Of a stretch of DNA of 64,000 bases, positions 53,371 to 61,366 are shown in pieces. Each line of letters begins with the position of its first letter. Position 1 is the stretch's first letter. Source of the DNA: Levilactobacillus tangyuanensis (GTDB taxonomy: Bacteria > Bacillota > Bacilli > Lactobacillales > Lactobacillaceae); NCBI RefSeq assembly GCF_003946545.1, contig NZ_RHOA01000001.1, positions 1 to 64,000 on the forward strand. The letters run 5' to 3'. Made by a program: the position numbers and the translations under genes. Below the pieces are notes generated by a model. The model searched no databases, was not told where the DNA came from, and was given only the letters and a program-made list of their open reading frames with translations.

Positions 53371-53958
53371 TTAGATCTTAAATTTCTTGAGGATTTGTTC
53401 CCGTTGGGCCAACGACTTCTTCTCAACCTGAGCGAAGTTGTGCCATTTGAAATGCCAGAGGCGCGTCTTTAAGAAGGTCCCCCGGAAGAGAAGTTTGGCC
53501 AGTGGTGCGCCGAAGATCAGGCGGTAGGCCCAGTTAGGGGTGCTCATCGTGGTCACAATGTCGATGCGCGGCTGATTCAGCTTGGTTTGCATGTTATCCG
53601 CCTGATAGAGGATATTTTTCGCGTAGACCTTGTCTAAAAATCCCTTGGTCATAGCGGGCATGACTTCCCACCAGACAGGAAACATGAAGATGATCCGGTC
53701 CGCGGCGAGTAAACGCTGTTGGTAGTCGGCAACTTGGAGGTCAGTAGGACGGCCCCGGCGCCAATTTGACAGGTCATCGGCAGACATGACAGGGTTAAAG
53801 CCATCGGCATGGAGGTCGATGAGGTCGACCTCATTATTTTCATGGCGAAGCTGGGTTATGGTGGTTTTTAACAGGGCCGCCAAGAAGGAACGGTGATGCG
53901 GAACGTTGTCGCCCGCAGTGGCGGTGTAGGGGTGGTCAAAGATAATAACAGTTTTCAT
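53371..53958 (-). CDS. Flavodoxin-fold NAD(P)H:quinone oxidoreductase
   Basis: A 195-residue flavoprotein of the KefF/YwrO/MdaB-like family. TVIIFDHPYTATAG is the N-terminal FMN loop, and RIIFMFPVWWEVMPAMTKGFLDKVYA is the hallmark P-x-W-W-x-x-P-A-x-x-K-G block. It reduces quinones or similar compounds. The start is at 53958; a longer frame to 54018 crosses the divergent regulator's promoter. It is transcribed away from a Crp/Fnr-type regulator, and the TTAAC-CTAT-GTTAA palindrome between them is the probable operator. Confidence 0.88.
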   Translation of the reverse strand: MKTVIIFDHPYTATAGDNVPHHRSFLAALLKTTITQLRHENNEVDLIDLHADGFNPVMSADDLSNWRRGRPTDLQVADYQQRLLAADRIIFMFPVWWEVMPAMTKGFLDKVYAKNILYQADNMQTKLNQPRIDIVTTMSTPNWAYRLIFGAPLAKLLFRGTFLKTRLWHFKWHNFAQVEKKSLAQREQILKKFKI

Positions 53959-54017
53959 ATTTAGGACCTCGTTTTTAATTGATAAATGGAGTATAAATGA
54001 GGAAAGAGGTCGCGGCA

Positions 54018-54031
54018 TTAACCTATGTTAA
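54018..54031. promoter_or_regulatory. Operator-like palindrome between quinone reductase and Crp/Fnr gene
   Basis: TTAAC-CTAT-GTTAA, 5-bp arms with a 4-base centre, in the 97-base divergent gap. Confidence 0.5.
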
Positions 54032-54055
54032 TTCAGGCGAAAGGAAGTTAAAACC

Positions 54056-54625
54056 ATGGAAGTTCCTCCATACTTAGCACAAACGTTTCCAACGATTGGC
54101 GAGCATTGGTCGGCGTTACAGCCCCTGTTTGAAGAGCGCACGGTTCCGGCCGGGCAGACCCTATTGACCGAAGGGGACGTCGCTACGGAAATTTTTATTG
54201 TAGTTAAGGGGGCGCTACGCCTGTGGCACAGTAGCCCCGAACGTGACGTGACGCTCCAATTCTTCTTCGAAAATCAGCTGGTGTCTTCGTTTGAGAGCTT
54301 CTACCTGGGGCAACCCAGCGGCTTCTCGATTGGGAGCTTCGAGGAGTCACGGGTGATGAGCCTGAGCAAGGCTAATTTTCGCCTGATTCAGCAACGCTAC
54401 CCGGAGATCGAGCCGGCCATCACCCGGTTCATTTGCGAACGGTTCATTGCCTACCGTAATATATTCTTCGACCAGCTTCAGTTGTCGCCGGAGGAACGCT
54501 ATCAACGGATACAGGACGATGAACCTGAGATCTTAGATCGGGTACCGCTGCGGTTAGTCGCCTCATACCTTGGGATTACGCCGGTATCACTGAGTCGGAT
54601 TCGGACCCGGTTAAAACAAAAATAA
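54056..54625 (+). CDS. Crp/Fnr family transcriptional regulator
   Basis: A 189-residue regulator. Residues 20-105 are a cyclic-nucleotide-binding-like beta barrel (TVPAGQTLLTEGDVATEIFIVVKGALRLWH). Residues 140-185 are a helix-turn-helix (RVPLRLVASYLGITPVSLSRIRTRLK). Cys residues for an Fe-S cluster are not visible at the N-terminus, so an Fnr-type oxygen sensor is unlikely. It is divergent from a quinone reductase, its probable target. A strong terminator follows. Confidence 0.9.
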   Translation: MEVPPYLAQTFPTIGEHWSALQPLFEERTVPAGQTLLTEGDVATEIFIVVKGALRLWHSSPERDVTLQFFFENQLVSSFESFYLGQPSGFSIGSFEESRVMSLSKANFRLIQQRYPEIEPAITRFICERFIAYRNIFFDQLQLSPEERYQRIQDDEPEILDRVPLRLVASYLGITPVSLSRIRTRLKQK

Positions 54626-54641
54626 TTATAAATAACCTAGT

Positions 54642-54679
54642 CAGGGCCGGCCTCTCAGTCACAGAGGCCGGCCCTTTTT
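54642..54679 (+). terminator. Intrinsic terminator
   Basis: AGGGCCGGCCTC / GAGGCCGGCCCT, then TTTTG. Confidence 0.93.
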
Positions 54680-54707
54680 GCCGATTACTGGTCAATCTTT
54701 ACGAAAC

Positions 54708-54753
54708 CATGCGAAAAAATTCCGCTTAATTTCGTTAGTAGAAGTAGGGATGA
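54708..54753 (+). repeat. Conserved intergenic element, copy B
   Basis: CATGCGAAAAAATTCCGCTT-AATTTCGTTAGTAG-AAGTAGGGA. Nearly the same as copy A at 31380-31425. Confidence 0.6.
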
Positions 54754-54806
54754 CGGGGACGTCAGTCTAGCGAGATCGTTTTTTACAAAGAATTTCATTT
54801 TTCGCC

Positions 54807-54837
54807 TTGCCTTGAAGTACAGATGAAGGTCTAAACT
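54807..54837 (+). promoter_or_regulatory. MerR-type promoter 2 (MFS transporter)
   Basis: TTGCCT (54807-54812), 19-base spacer starting TGAAGT and containing GAAGG, then TAAACT (54832-54837). Same pattern as sites 50077 and 56225. Confidence 0.75.
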
Positions 54838-54873
54838 CCTGATCATTCACTTAAAGACAAGGAGCAAACTAAC

Positions 54874-56211
54874 ATGGCAAAGCAAAAACGATTCGATTGG
54901 ATATTATTAGTTATTCTGATGAGTTACTTTATGATTCTTCTGGATAACTCGATTATTTTTACGGGGACCGTCAAGATCGCCCAAGACTTACATCTAAATC
55001 AGGCGACTCTCTCGTGGGTCAGCAGCGGCTACTCGCTGACGTTTGGTGGCTTTCTGTTGCTTGGTGGTCGCGCCGGAGACTTATTTGGCCGGCGGCGGGT
55101 CTTCGAAATTGGATTGGTTATCTTCGGACTGGGATCGTTACTCGTTGGTTCGGCCGTTAATGCCCCAATGATTATTGCCGCTCGGGCCTTTCAGGGAGTT
55201 GGTTCGGCCATCTTAGCCCCAACCACGTTGGCCATCTTGATGGACGCCTACGAAGGAGCCGAACGAGTCAAAGCGATTGCCTACTATGGGGCAATGGCCG
55301 GCATCGGTGCCAGTGTTAGCCTGGTTATCGGCGGGATCTTCGCCAGTCTATTGACTTGGCGGGTCGGATTCTTCATCAACGTTCCCATCAGCATCTGGAT
55401 GTTCACCCTCGCCGTTAAGCATTTGCAAAAGGATCACGGCCAATCGGGTAAACTCGATTGGGTGGGCACCATCAGCTCCCTAATTGGGATGAGCGCATTG
55501 GTCTACAGCATCATCGGCGACTGGTTACAGGGACCGGCTCTCACTTTAGCCATCGTGTTCCTGGGCCTGTTTATTTTCCAAGAATGGCGGATTAAGTCAC
55601 CGATTATGCCGCTACGATTATTTGGCGACCGGGAACGCATTGGGGCTTATGTTGGCCGGTTTCTCTACATGGGAGCGATGATGGGCTTTTGGTTCATCAC
55701 GCCCCAACTCATGCAGAATCAACTGGGTTTCTCGGCTCTGATGGCCGGTGTCGCCTTCTTCCCACTGACCATTGTTAACTTTATCGTGGCCCTACAAGTT
55801 GCTCGCCTAACGGCTAAGTGGGGAAATGGGGGCCTCTTGGTCATCGGGATTGCCTTGACGATGGCCGGGATGCTCTGGATGAGTTTCTTCACTCCCGCCG
55901 TTGGTTATTGGTTAGGGATTGCGGCGCCAATGGTGATCATTGGGATTGGCCAAGGATTGGCGCTGAGTCCCTTCACCGCCGCCGGAGTCGCCCACACCAA
56001 GGGAACTGACGCCGGTGCCGCATCTGGCGTCGTTAACGTGATGCATCAGATTGGTGGTTCTGTTGGACTGTCCGTCTTGGTCACGACACAAAGCCTGTTT
56101 AGTGGCCAGATTAGTGGCTTTCAACACGCCATCTTGATGGGCTCTGGGTTGTTGCTCTTGGCTCTGTTGGCAGCGGTGTTCTTAATCGTTCCCGGCGAAC
56201 GGCAAAAATAA
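54874..56211 (+). CDS. MFS drug:H+ antiporter (DHA2-like)
   Basis: A 445-residue inner-membrane exporter with about 12-14 hydrophobic segments. Motif D1-like LDNSIIFTGTVKIAQDL (residues 23-39) and motif A GGRAGDLFGRRRVFE (about 64-78) mark the DHA2 family; AFQGVGSAILAPTTLAI is motif B and a motif C-like stretch (IGASVSLVIGG) follows. It is probably a drug or toxic-compound efflux pump. It is under a MerR-type promoter shared in motif with the two NAD(P)-binding genes. AAGGAGC precedes the ATG. Confidence 0.9.
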   Translation: MAKQKRFDWILLVILMSYFMILLDNSIIFTGTVKIAQDLHLNQATLSWVSSGYSLTFGGFLLLGGRAGDLFGRRRVFEIGLVIFGLGSLLVGSAVNAPMIIAARAFQGVGSAILAPTTLAILMDAYEGAERVKAIAYYGAMAGIGASVSLVIGGIFASLLTWRVGFFINVPISIWMFTLAVKHLQKDHGQSGKLDWVGTISSLIGMSALVYSIIGDWLQGPALTLAIVFLGLFIFQEWRIKSPIMPLRLFGDRERIGAYVGRFLYMGAMMGFWFITPQLMQNQLGFSALMAGVAFFPLTIVNFIVALQVARLTAKWGNGGLLVIGIALTMAGMLWMSFFTPAVGYWLGIAAPMVIIGIGQGLALSPFTAAGVAHTKGTDAGAASGVVNVMHQIGGSVGLSVLVTTQSLFSGQISGFQHAILMGSGLLLLALLAAVFLIVPGERQK

Positions 56212-56224
56212 ATGACAATAACGC

Positions 56225-56255
56225 TTGCCTTGAAGTAACTGCAAGGCTCTACACT
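56225..56255 (+). promoter_or_regulatory. MerR-type promoter 3 (NAD(P)-binding gene)
   Basis: TTGCCT (56225-56230), spacer of 19 starting TGAAGT with CAAGG, TACACT (56250-56255). CCTTGAAGTAACTGCAAGG is itself a near-perfect palindrome. Confidence 0.78.
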
Positions 56256-56289
56256 GTATTTATCAGCTAACGAAATGGAGGAAATGATC

Positions 56290-56892
56290 ATGACAAATGT
56301 TTTAATTATTGGGGCAACGGGTTCTGTAGGCGGCACGACCCGGCGGTACTTCTTAGACCACACCACGGATAACTTAACCCTGATGGCGCGTAACACGAAG
56401 CGCTTAGGCCAATTAGATGACGATCGCGAACGATCAATTGCCGGCAGCGTCACGGATGAGGCGGCATTAACTCGCGCCCTGAAAGGCCAGGATGTCGTCT
56501 TTGCCGCCCTTAGCGGTAACTTGGCGGGGATGGCTCAGACCTTGGTTAAGGCCATGGCGACGGCCGGGGTTGATCGGCTCTTGTTCATCACCTCCATGGG
56601 AATTTATGATGAAATTCCGGCGAGTGTTGGGGCGGCCGGCAACCTGTCGGTGAACCCAATGTTACGGGGCTATCGTCAGGCCGCAGACATTATTGAAGCC
56701 TCCTCACTGAACTATACCGTGATTCGTCCCGGTTGGTTTGATAACGGTGACGATACCGATTACCAGGTCACTAAGAAGGGCGATCCCTTCGGCGGCCACA
56801 GTGTCTCACGCAAGAGCATTGCGGATCTGGTGATGCGGCTCGCACATGACGAGACGTTGGGTTCGCGTGACAGTTTAGGCATTAACCGTTAG
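56290..56892 (+). CDS. NAD(P)H-binding (NmrA-like) protein
   Basis: A 200-residue Rossmann-fold protein with the intact dinucleotide loop ILIIGATGSVGGTTRRYFL (G-A-T-G-x-x-G), VAGSVTDEAALTRALKGQDVVFAAL-type second block, and NYTVIRPGWFD, typical of the YwnB/NmrA group. It is paralogous to the protein at 50272. Start ATG 56290, with GGAGG at 56278-56282; two in-frame upstream ATGs (56275, 56284) overlap or precede the ribosome site. It shares its promoter type with the MFS gene. Followed at 26 bases by an NTF2-like gene, a probable operon. Confidence 0.88.
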   Translation: MTNVLIIGATGSVGGTTRRYFLDHTTDNLTLMARNTKRLGQLDDDRERSIAGSVTDEAALTRALKGQDVVFAALSGNLAGMAQTLVKAMATAGVDRLLFITSMGIYDEIPASVGAAGNLSVNPMLRGYRQAADIIEASSLNYTVIRPGWFDNGDDTDYQVTKKGDPFGGHSVSRKSIADLVMRLAHDETLGSRDSLGINR

Positions 56893-56918
56893 TCAACGGC
56901 TTCAAGGGAGTGGATCAG

Positions 56919-57281
56919 ATGGAAAAGACGATTTTACAACTGTATCGAGACTATAATGCAGCCCTGGCGACCAATGATGTGCGGGCACTGGATAAGTTGC
57001 TTGCCACGGATTTCACCTTGACCCACATGACGGGAGTCGCTCAGTCCCGGCAAGAATGGCTAACGGAGATGAGCCAAGGCACGATGCGGTATTTTTCATC
57101 GGTTGAAGAACGGGTTGCCGCTACGGAAACGGCCACCGGTTGGCAAGTGGTCGGCGATAATCACATCGAGGCCAGCATTCATGGTAGTGGCCGGTATGCC
57201 TGGCCCTTACACAGTGTGCTGACGATAGAGCGGTCGGCAGATCACTGGCAGATACGTCAGGTGGTCGTCACCACGTTCTAA
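56919..57281 (+). CDS. NTF2-like protein
   Basis: A 120-residue protein with the NTF2-like fold pattern: an N-terminal helix (ILQLYRDYNAALATNDVRALDKLLATDF), then LTHMTGVAQSRQEWLTEM and the C-terminal RSADHWQIRQVVVTTF, which matches SnoaL/DUF4440 domains. No catalytic residue is assignable. It starts at 56919 after AGGGAG; a GTG at 56910 is part of the ribosome site. It probably belongs to the preceding MerR-controlled unit. Confidence 0.78.
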   Translation: MEKTILQLYRDYNAALATNDVRALDKLLATDFTLTHMTGVAQSRQEWLTEMSQGTMRYFSSVEERVAATETATGWQVVGDNHIEASIHGSGRYAWPLHSVLTIERSADHWQIRQVVVTTF

Positions 57282-57375
57282 ATCAGGGTGACGATTTGCA
57301 AATTTAGCCGCCGTCAATTGGCGAAAACCGCTATACTTGAGGTATTGAACGAATACCTTAAGAGGAGTGATCAGG

Positions 57376-57912
57376 ATGAAGTACTGTCCCAATTGCGGCG
57401 CAGAGGCCGCTGACGATGCCCAATTCTGTCGAAACTGTGGCCAGCCGTTACCACAGGCGACGGAAACGCCTAACCCACAGCCCCAACCGCAAGCGGCGCC
57501 GAAGCCACCAAGGCCAAAGCTTAAGCCAGTGGGCAAGCGGCCCGACCTGTACGATAGTGCCACGGCGGCCTTGAACAAGTACACGGGTGAGGAGGGGGCC
57601 GTGAAGGTTAATTTGATTGACCTGTTTTCGGAAGTCCCTAAGCACCATACGAAAGATGAGGCGGAAGCCATCTTCATCTCCGGCACCAAGACGACGACGC
57701 CCGAACTGAGTGACATCTCGGATGACTGGGCCAAGCCCTGGCTGTTCTCGCGGATCTTGCTGGGCTTCTTATTGGCCTTTGCCGCACTCTGGGTGATGGC
57801 GGCCGAGTTTCAAAATGCGAATGCCATCCCGGGGCTGATCCTGGTGGGGGCCTTCGCCGTGCCATTCTCCGGATTGGTCTTCTTCTTTGAGGCGGATGCC
57901 TGTTTGATGTGA
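57376..57912 (+). CDS. Split PrsW-type protease, N-terminal part
   Basis: The N-terminal portion of a PrsW-family intramembrane protease. A zinc ribbon (CPNCGAEAADDAQFCRNCG) is followed by a Pro/Gln-rich linker and a membrane helix (LLGFLLAFAALWVMAA), ending FFFEADACLM. Intact relatives continue at this point with P-R-N-I-S-type residues and LFDVIKVF. Here the frame breaks after EADA and LFDVIKVF is found in the other frame. The start at 57376 follows GAGGAG. The next ORF begins at the GTG overlapping this stop. It may be a pseudogene, a two-subunit protease or a sequencing error. Confidence 0.75.
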   Translation: MKYCPNCGAEAADDAQFCRNCGQPLPQATETPNPQPQPQAAPKPPRPKLKPVGKRPDLYDSATAALNKYTGEEGAVKVNLIDLFSEVPKHHTKDEAEAIFISGTKTTTPELSDISDDWAKPWLFSRILLGFLLAFAALWVMAAEFQNANAIPGLILVGAFAVPFSGLVFFFEADACLM

Positions 57913-58520
57913 TCAAGGTCTTCTTCATCGGGGGAATCTTCGCGTTAATTGTGACGCTGTTTCTCTATCAATTCGTCAGCTTTAGCATGATGAATCGGAT
58001 TACTGGGGCCTTAACCGTCACCGACTCCCTATCGGTCGGGCTGGTCGAAGAGCTGGGGAAATTCATGATTACCTTGACCTTCATCGATCAGTTACGGGTT
58101 CGGCATGTCTTGGACGGTATCCTGATTGGCGCCGCGGTGGGCGCCGGGTTCGCTGCCTTTGAAACGGCCGGGTACATCTACGCTTCGGGCAACCATTTGC
58201 TAGAGGTCGCCGTCTTACGGGGTTGGTCTGCGATTGGGGGACACCTGGTCTGGGCCGCCATCGCCGGCGGCGCCTTCATGGTGGTTAAACGCCAGAAGGC
58301 CTTCCAACCTAGCCAGCTAATTGACGGCCGGTTCCTGGTCTTCTTCCTGTTGGCGGTGCTCATGCATGCCGCCTGGGATTGGGACTTCACCTTGTTCGGC
58401 AGTTATTATCTAAAGCTAATTGCCTTAATCGTCTTGGCTTGGATCATCGTCTTTGTCCTGATGAACGCTGGACTGAAGGAAATAACGCATCTGCAAGAGG
58501 CGGAAATTAAACAACAGTGA
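57909..58520 (+). CDS. Split PrsW-type protease, C-terminal catalytic part
   Basis: The catalytic portion, with all PrsW signature motifs in several membrane helices: VEELGKF (two Glu), AAFETAGYIY, RGWSAIGGHLVWAAIAGGAF and HAAWDWDF. It has a GTG start overlapping the TGA stop of the N-terminal part (GTGA), which would allow coupling. In Bacillus, PrsW cleaves an anti-sigma factor; the substrate here is unknown. Intact membrane helices argue that the piece might still be made. Confidence 0.8.
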   Translation: MIKVFFIGGIFALIVTLFLYQFVSFSMMNRITGALTVTDSLSVGLVEELGKFMITLTFIDQLRVRHVLDGILIGAAVGAGFAAFETAGYIYASGNHLLEVAVLRGWSAIGGHLVWAAIAGGAFMVVKRQKAFQPSQLIDGRFLVFFLLAVLMHAAWDWDFTLFGSYYLKLIALIVLAWIIVFVLMNAGLKEITHLQEAEIKQQ

Positions 58521-58521
58521 T

Positions 58522-58537
58522 TGTTCCATGTGGAACA
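58522..58537. promoter_or_regulatory. parS-like palindrome (variant)
   Basis: TGTTCCATGTGGAACA, palindromic; differs from the consensus at three positions. Confidence 0.45.
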
Positions 58538-58549
58538 TTGATAACGTGA

Positions 58550-58588
58550 AATGAAAGGGGCTGTGACGATCGTCACAGTCCCTTTTTA
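58550..58588 (+). terminator. Intrinsic terminator
   Basis: AAAGGGGCTGTGACG / CGTCACAGTCCCTTT, followed by TTA. Confidence 0.85.
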
Positions 58589-58597
58589 TGCTCGAAA

Positions 58598-58636
58598 ATA
58601 AAAGCGCTCAATCCGGTGGGATTGAGCGCTACTTTG
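58598..58636 (-). terminator. Terminator for the patB end
   Basis: AGCGCTCAATCC / GGATTGAGCGCT with a T-rich minus-strand tail (AAAATAAA on plus). Confidence 0.85.
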
Positions 58637-58644
58637 CCAATAGG

Positions 58645-59823
58645 CTAGCTAATCAAGTCGCTGTAATGTTCTTGCATTCCCGCCAAGAATTCCTTCAATA
58701 GAATCTGGGAGGTTGCAATGTTTAGGCGAATGAAGCCATCGCCGTACTTACCAAAGGCATTGCCCATGTAAATCTCGGCACCCACTTCATTTAAGAACCA
58801 GTTTTGTACCTTTTCGGCCGTCACATCGAGGTCACGATAACTAATCCAGAGCGTGTAGGTTCCTTGTCGTGGATAGACGACGAAGCCGGGACAGTTCTTG
58901 GCCAAGAAGTCGCGAACCAGCGTTTCACTGTCATCGATGTAGGCATTCACGGCCTTCAGCCAATCGCCACATTCCCGGTAGCCGGCGCTAAAGGCGGGCA
59001 GTGAGAAGATGTTAGGGTTATGAATCCCCATCCGGTAGAATTCCGTTTGAATGGTCTCGCGAATTTGTTCGTTAGGCACAATCAGGTAGGAAATTTCTAG
59101 GCCGGGGATATTGTAGGACTTGGTCAGCGAGTTGGCCACGATGATTTGGTCATATTGATCGGCAAATTCGATCAGGCTGTGATGCTTGATCCCGGCCTTT
59201 AACAGGTCGGCATGGATTTCATCCGTGAACAGGAGAATCTTGTTCTTGGCCGCGATGTTCATCAGTTGTTGCACGGCCGCTTCATCCCAAACGGTCCCGG
59301 TAGGATTGTCGGGGTTCACGAAGAACATGGCCCGGTTGAGGGGCTGCGCGGCCGCCTCCTCAATAGCTTCGAAGTCCATGTGCCAGGCCCCCGCGTCGAA
59401 TTTGGTGGGAACGGGGATGGCCCGCCGATCGTTAGTGACGATGGCATCCTTCAGGGGTGAGTAACAGGGTTCGTTAATGATGACCCCATCGCCTTCACGA
59501 GTCATGGTGTTAATGAAGGCCGCTGCGGAGTTGATGACCCGTGGTGAGTAAACGATCCAGTCGCGAGGAATTTTGATGCCATACTTTGCGAGATAATGCT
59601 CTTGGATGGACGTGTAGAAGGCATCGTCAACATCCGTGTAACCATAGACACCGTGGTCAATCACACCGCGTAGGGCGGTTTGAATGGGTTCCGGTGACAC
59701 GAAGTCCATATCGGCAACCCCTAAGTGCATCAGGCTATCGTTGTGATAATTCTTGGCCTGACTGTCCCACTTGGCACTGTTGGTGTTGCGGCGATTAACT
59801 AACTTATCAAAATCATATTTCAT
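58645..59823 (-). CDS. patB: PatB/MalY-type PLP-dependent C-S lyase
   Basis: A 392-residue fold-type I aminotransferase-like enzyme. YDFDKLVNRRNTNSAKWD is the typical PatB/MalY opening, NEPCYSPL and FVNPDNPTGTVWDE are the substrate/PLP motifs, and the PLP lysine is in NSLTKSYNIPGLE. PatB-type enzymes act as cystathionine beta-lyases. It is the last gene of an operon with nhaC and ridA, which would supply or remove reactive enamine products. The start is placed at 59823; the ATG at 59829 is six bases away and also possible. Confidence 0.9.
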   Translation of the reverse strand: MKYDFDKLVNRRNTNSAKWDSQAKNYHNDSLMHLGVADMDFVSPEPIQTALRGVIDHGVYGYTDVDDAFYTSIQEHYLAKYGIKIPRDWIVYSPRVINSAAAFINTMTREGDGVIINEPCYSPLKDAIVTNDRRAIPVPTKFDAGAWHMDFEAIEEAAAQPLNRAMFFVNPDNPTGTVWDEAAVQQLMNIAAKNKILLFTDEIHADLLKAGIKHHSLIEFADQYDQIIVANSLTKSYNIPGLEISYLIVPNEQIRETIQTEFYRMGIHNPNIFSLPAFSAGYRECGDWLKAVNAYIDDSETLVRDFLAKNCPGFVVYPRQGTYTLWISYRDLDVTAEKVQNWFLNEVGAEIYMGNAFGKYGDGFIRLNIATSQILLKEFLAGMQEHYSDLIS

Positions 59824-59850
59824 GATCATTGTCCTTCCTTCACTAACAAA

Positions 59851-61344
59851 TTAGGCGACGGGATCGCTGGGTGTTTCGACGGTCTTGCCATTGCGTTCCT
59901 GATATTCGGCCCAGAAACGACTCTTCTTCGTAATCTTAGCCACACCAATCCCGGTAAAGGCGTAAATCAAGGCGAAGATGGTCCCCGTGTAACAGAGGAT
60001 TGCCCAGGGGAGGTAGGCCATGGTGTCGACGCCTAGGGTGCTAGCCATGTAGACCCCAGCAGCGGTCCAAGGAATAATTGGTTCAATCATGGTTCCGGCA
60101 TCTTCCACGGTTCGCGAGAGGTTTTTCGGCTCGAGACCGTATTTCACAAAGATATCACGGAACATTTCACCAGGGAGCAATTCGGCTAGTTGACCGTTTG
60201 AGGTTACCCCGGTAACTAACATCGTGGAGAAGATCGCGGTCGCAATCAATTGGCCGGTTGACCGGATGGCCTTGGTCATGGCATTTAACACGACGGTCAG
60301 CGAGTGACTGACATCGAGGGCGCCCGCAAAACCGTAGGCACACAAGGCAATCAGAACTACGCTCAACATGGAAATCATTCCACCACGTTCCAGCAGGGTG
60401 GTCAGGTCGGCACTGATCTTGACCCCTTGCGGCAACATGTCGGTCGTAAAGCCGGTAACGGCGGCTTCAGCGGCTGATTTGATGTCGAAGTGCTGGATGA
60501 AGACGGCGTTTAGAATCGCTAATGTACTGGACAGCAACATGACTGGAATGGTTGGCTTCTGCAGGGCAGACCCAACCAGGACGATGACGATTGGAATCAA
60601 AATCCAGAAGTTCATGTTGAAGAGGCTGTGGATCGACTTTTCAACCATTTGGATTTTATCGCTATTGCCACCGGCCATGTCGGGCAGGTTCAAGCCGACC
60701 GTGGTGTAGACAACTAAGCAAATCAGGACCCCGGGAATCGTGGTCCATAACAAGTGGCGAATATGTTCATAGAGTTCAGCGCCGGCGGCAATTGGTGCCA
60801 GGTTGGTTGAACCCGATAATGGCGAAATCTTATCACCGAAGTAGGCTCCGGACACAACGGCCCCGGCAACGATTGGCAATGGGGCACCCATGCTGGCCGC
60901 AACCCCCATGATGGCGACCCCGATGGTCCCCGTTGATCCCCATGACGTCCCGGTACACAGGGAGACGAAGGAGGTCACGACAAAGGCCGTCACGATAATG
61001 AATTTGGGGCTAATGAGTTTCAGTCCAAAGTAGATCATCATTGGAATCGTCCCGCCAATCATCCAGGTTCCAATGAGGAACCCCACGACGATAAGAATTA
61101 AAATAGCGGGCATTGTTTTGGCAATTTTATCAACAATATTATCTTGGATTTCATCCCAACTGTAGCCTAGGAAGTAGGCAATCAGGGCCGCAATGGCGGC
61201 GGAGGTTAACATCAAAACTTCTGGTCCGATGTGGAAGAACCCATACCCTAGTCCTAGCAGTAAGATCATGGCCACAATTGGCAAGACAGCCACGATAAAT
61301 GTGGGTTCCTTTTTCACCCGAACCTTTTTTTCTTTTTTACTCAT
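59851..61344 (-). CDS. nhaC: NhaC family Na+/H+ antiporter or related transporter
   Basis: A 497-residue membrane protein with about 11-12 hydrophobic helices. CTGTSWGSTGTIGVAIMG and VSGAYFGDKISPLSGSTNLA are the characteristic NhaC glycine/serine motifs, with Asp in GDKISP. Many such proteins exchange sodium for protons or amino-acid pairs. In this operon, between patB and ridA, it may export or import a sulfur amino acid. That is inference from the neighbours. Confidence 0.87.
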   Translation of the reverse strand: MSKKEKKVRVKKEPTFIVAVLPIVAMILLLGLGYGFFHIGPEVLMLTSAAIAALIAYFLGYSWDEIQDNIVDKIAKTMPAILILIVVGFLIGTWMIGGTIPMMIYFGLKLISPKFIIVTAFVVTSFVSLCTGTSWGSTGTIGVAIMGVAASMGAPLPIVAGAVVSGAYFGDKISPLSGSTNLAPIAAGAELYEHIRHLLWTTIPGVLICLVVYTTVGLNLPDMAGGNSDKIQMVEKSIHSLFNMNFWILIPIVIVLVGSALQKPTIPVMLLSSTLAILNAVFIQHFDIKSAAEAAVTGFTTDMLPQGVKISADLTTLLERGGMISMLSVVLIALCAYGFAGALDVSHSLTVVLNAMTKAIRSTGQLIATAIFSTMLVTGVTSNGQLAELLPGEMFRDIFVKYGLEPKNLSRTVEDAGTMIEPIIPWTAAGVYMASTLGVDTMAYLPWAILCYTGTIFALIYAFTGIGVAKITKKSRFWAEYQERNGKTVETPSDPVA

Positions 61345-61366
61345 GATAGATTCTCCCCGTTATCTT

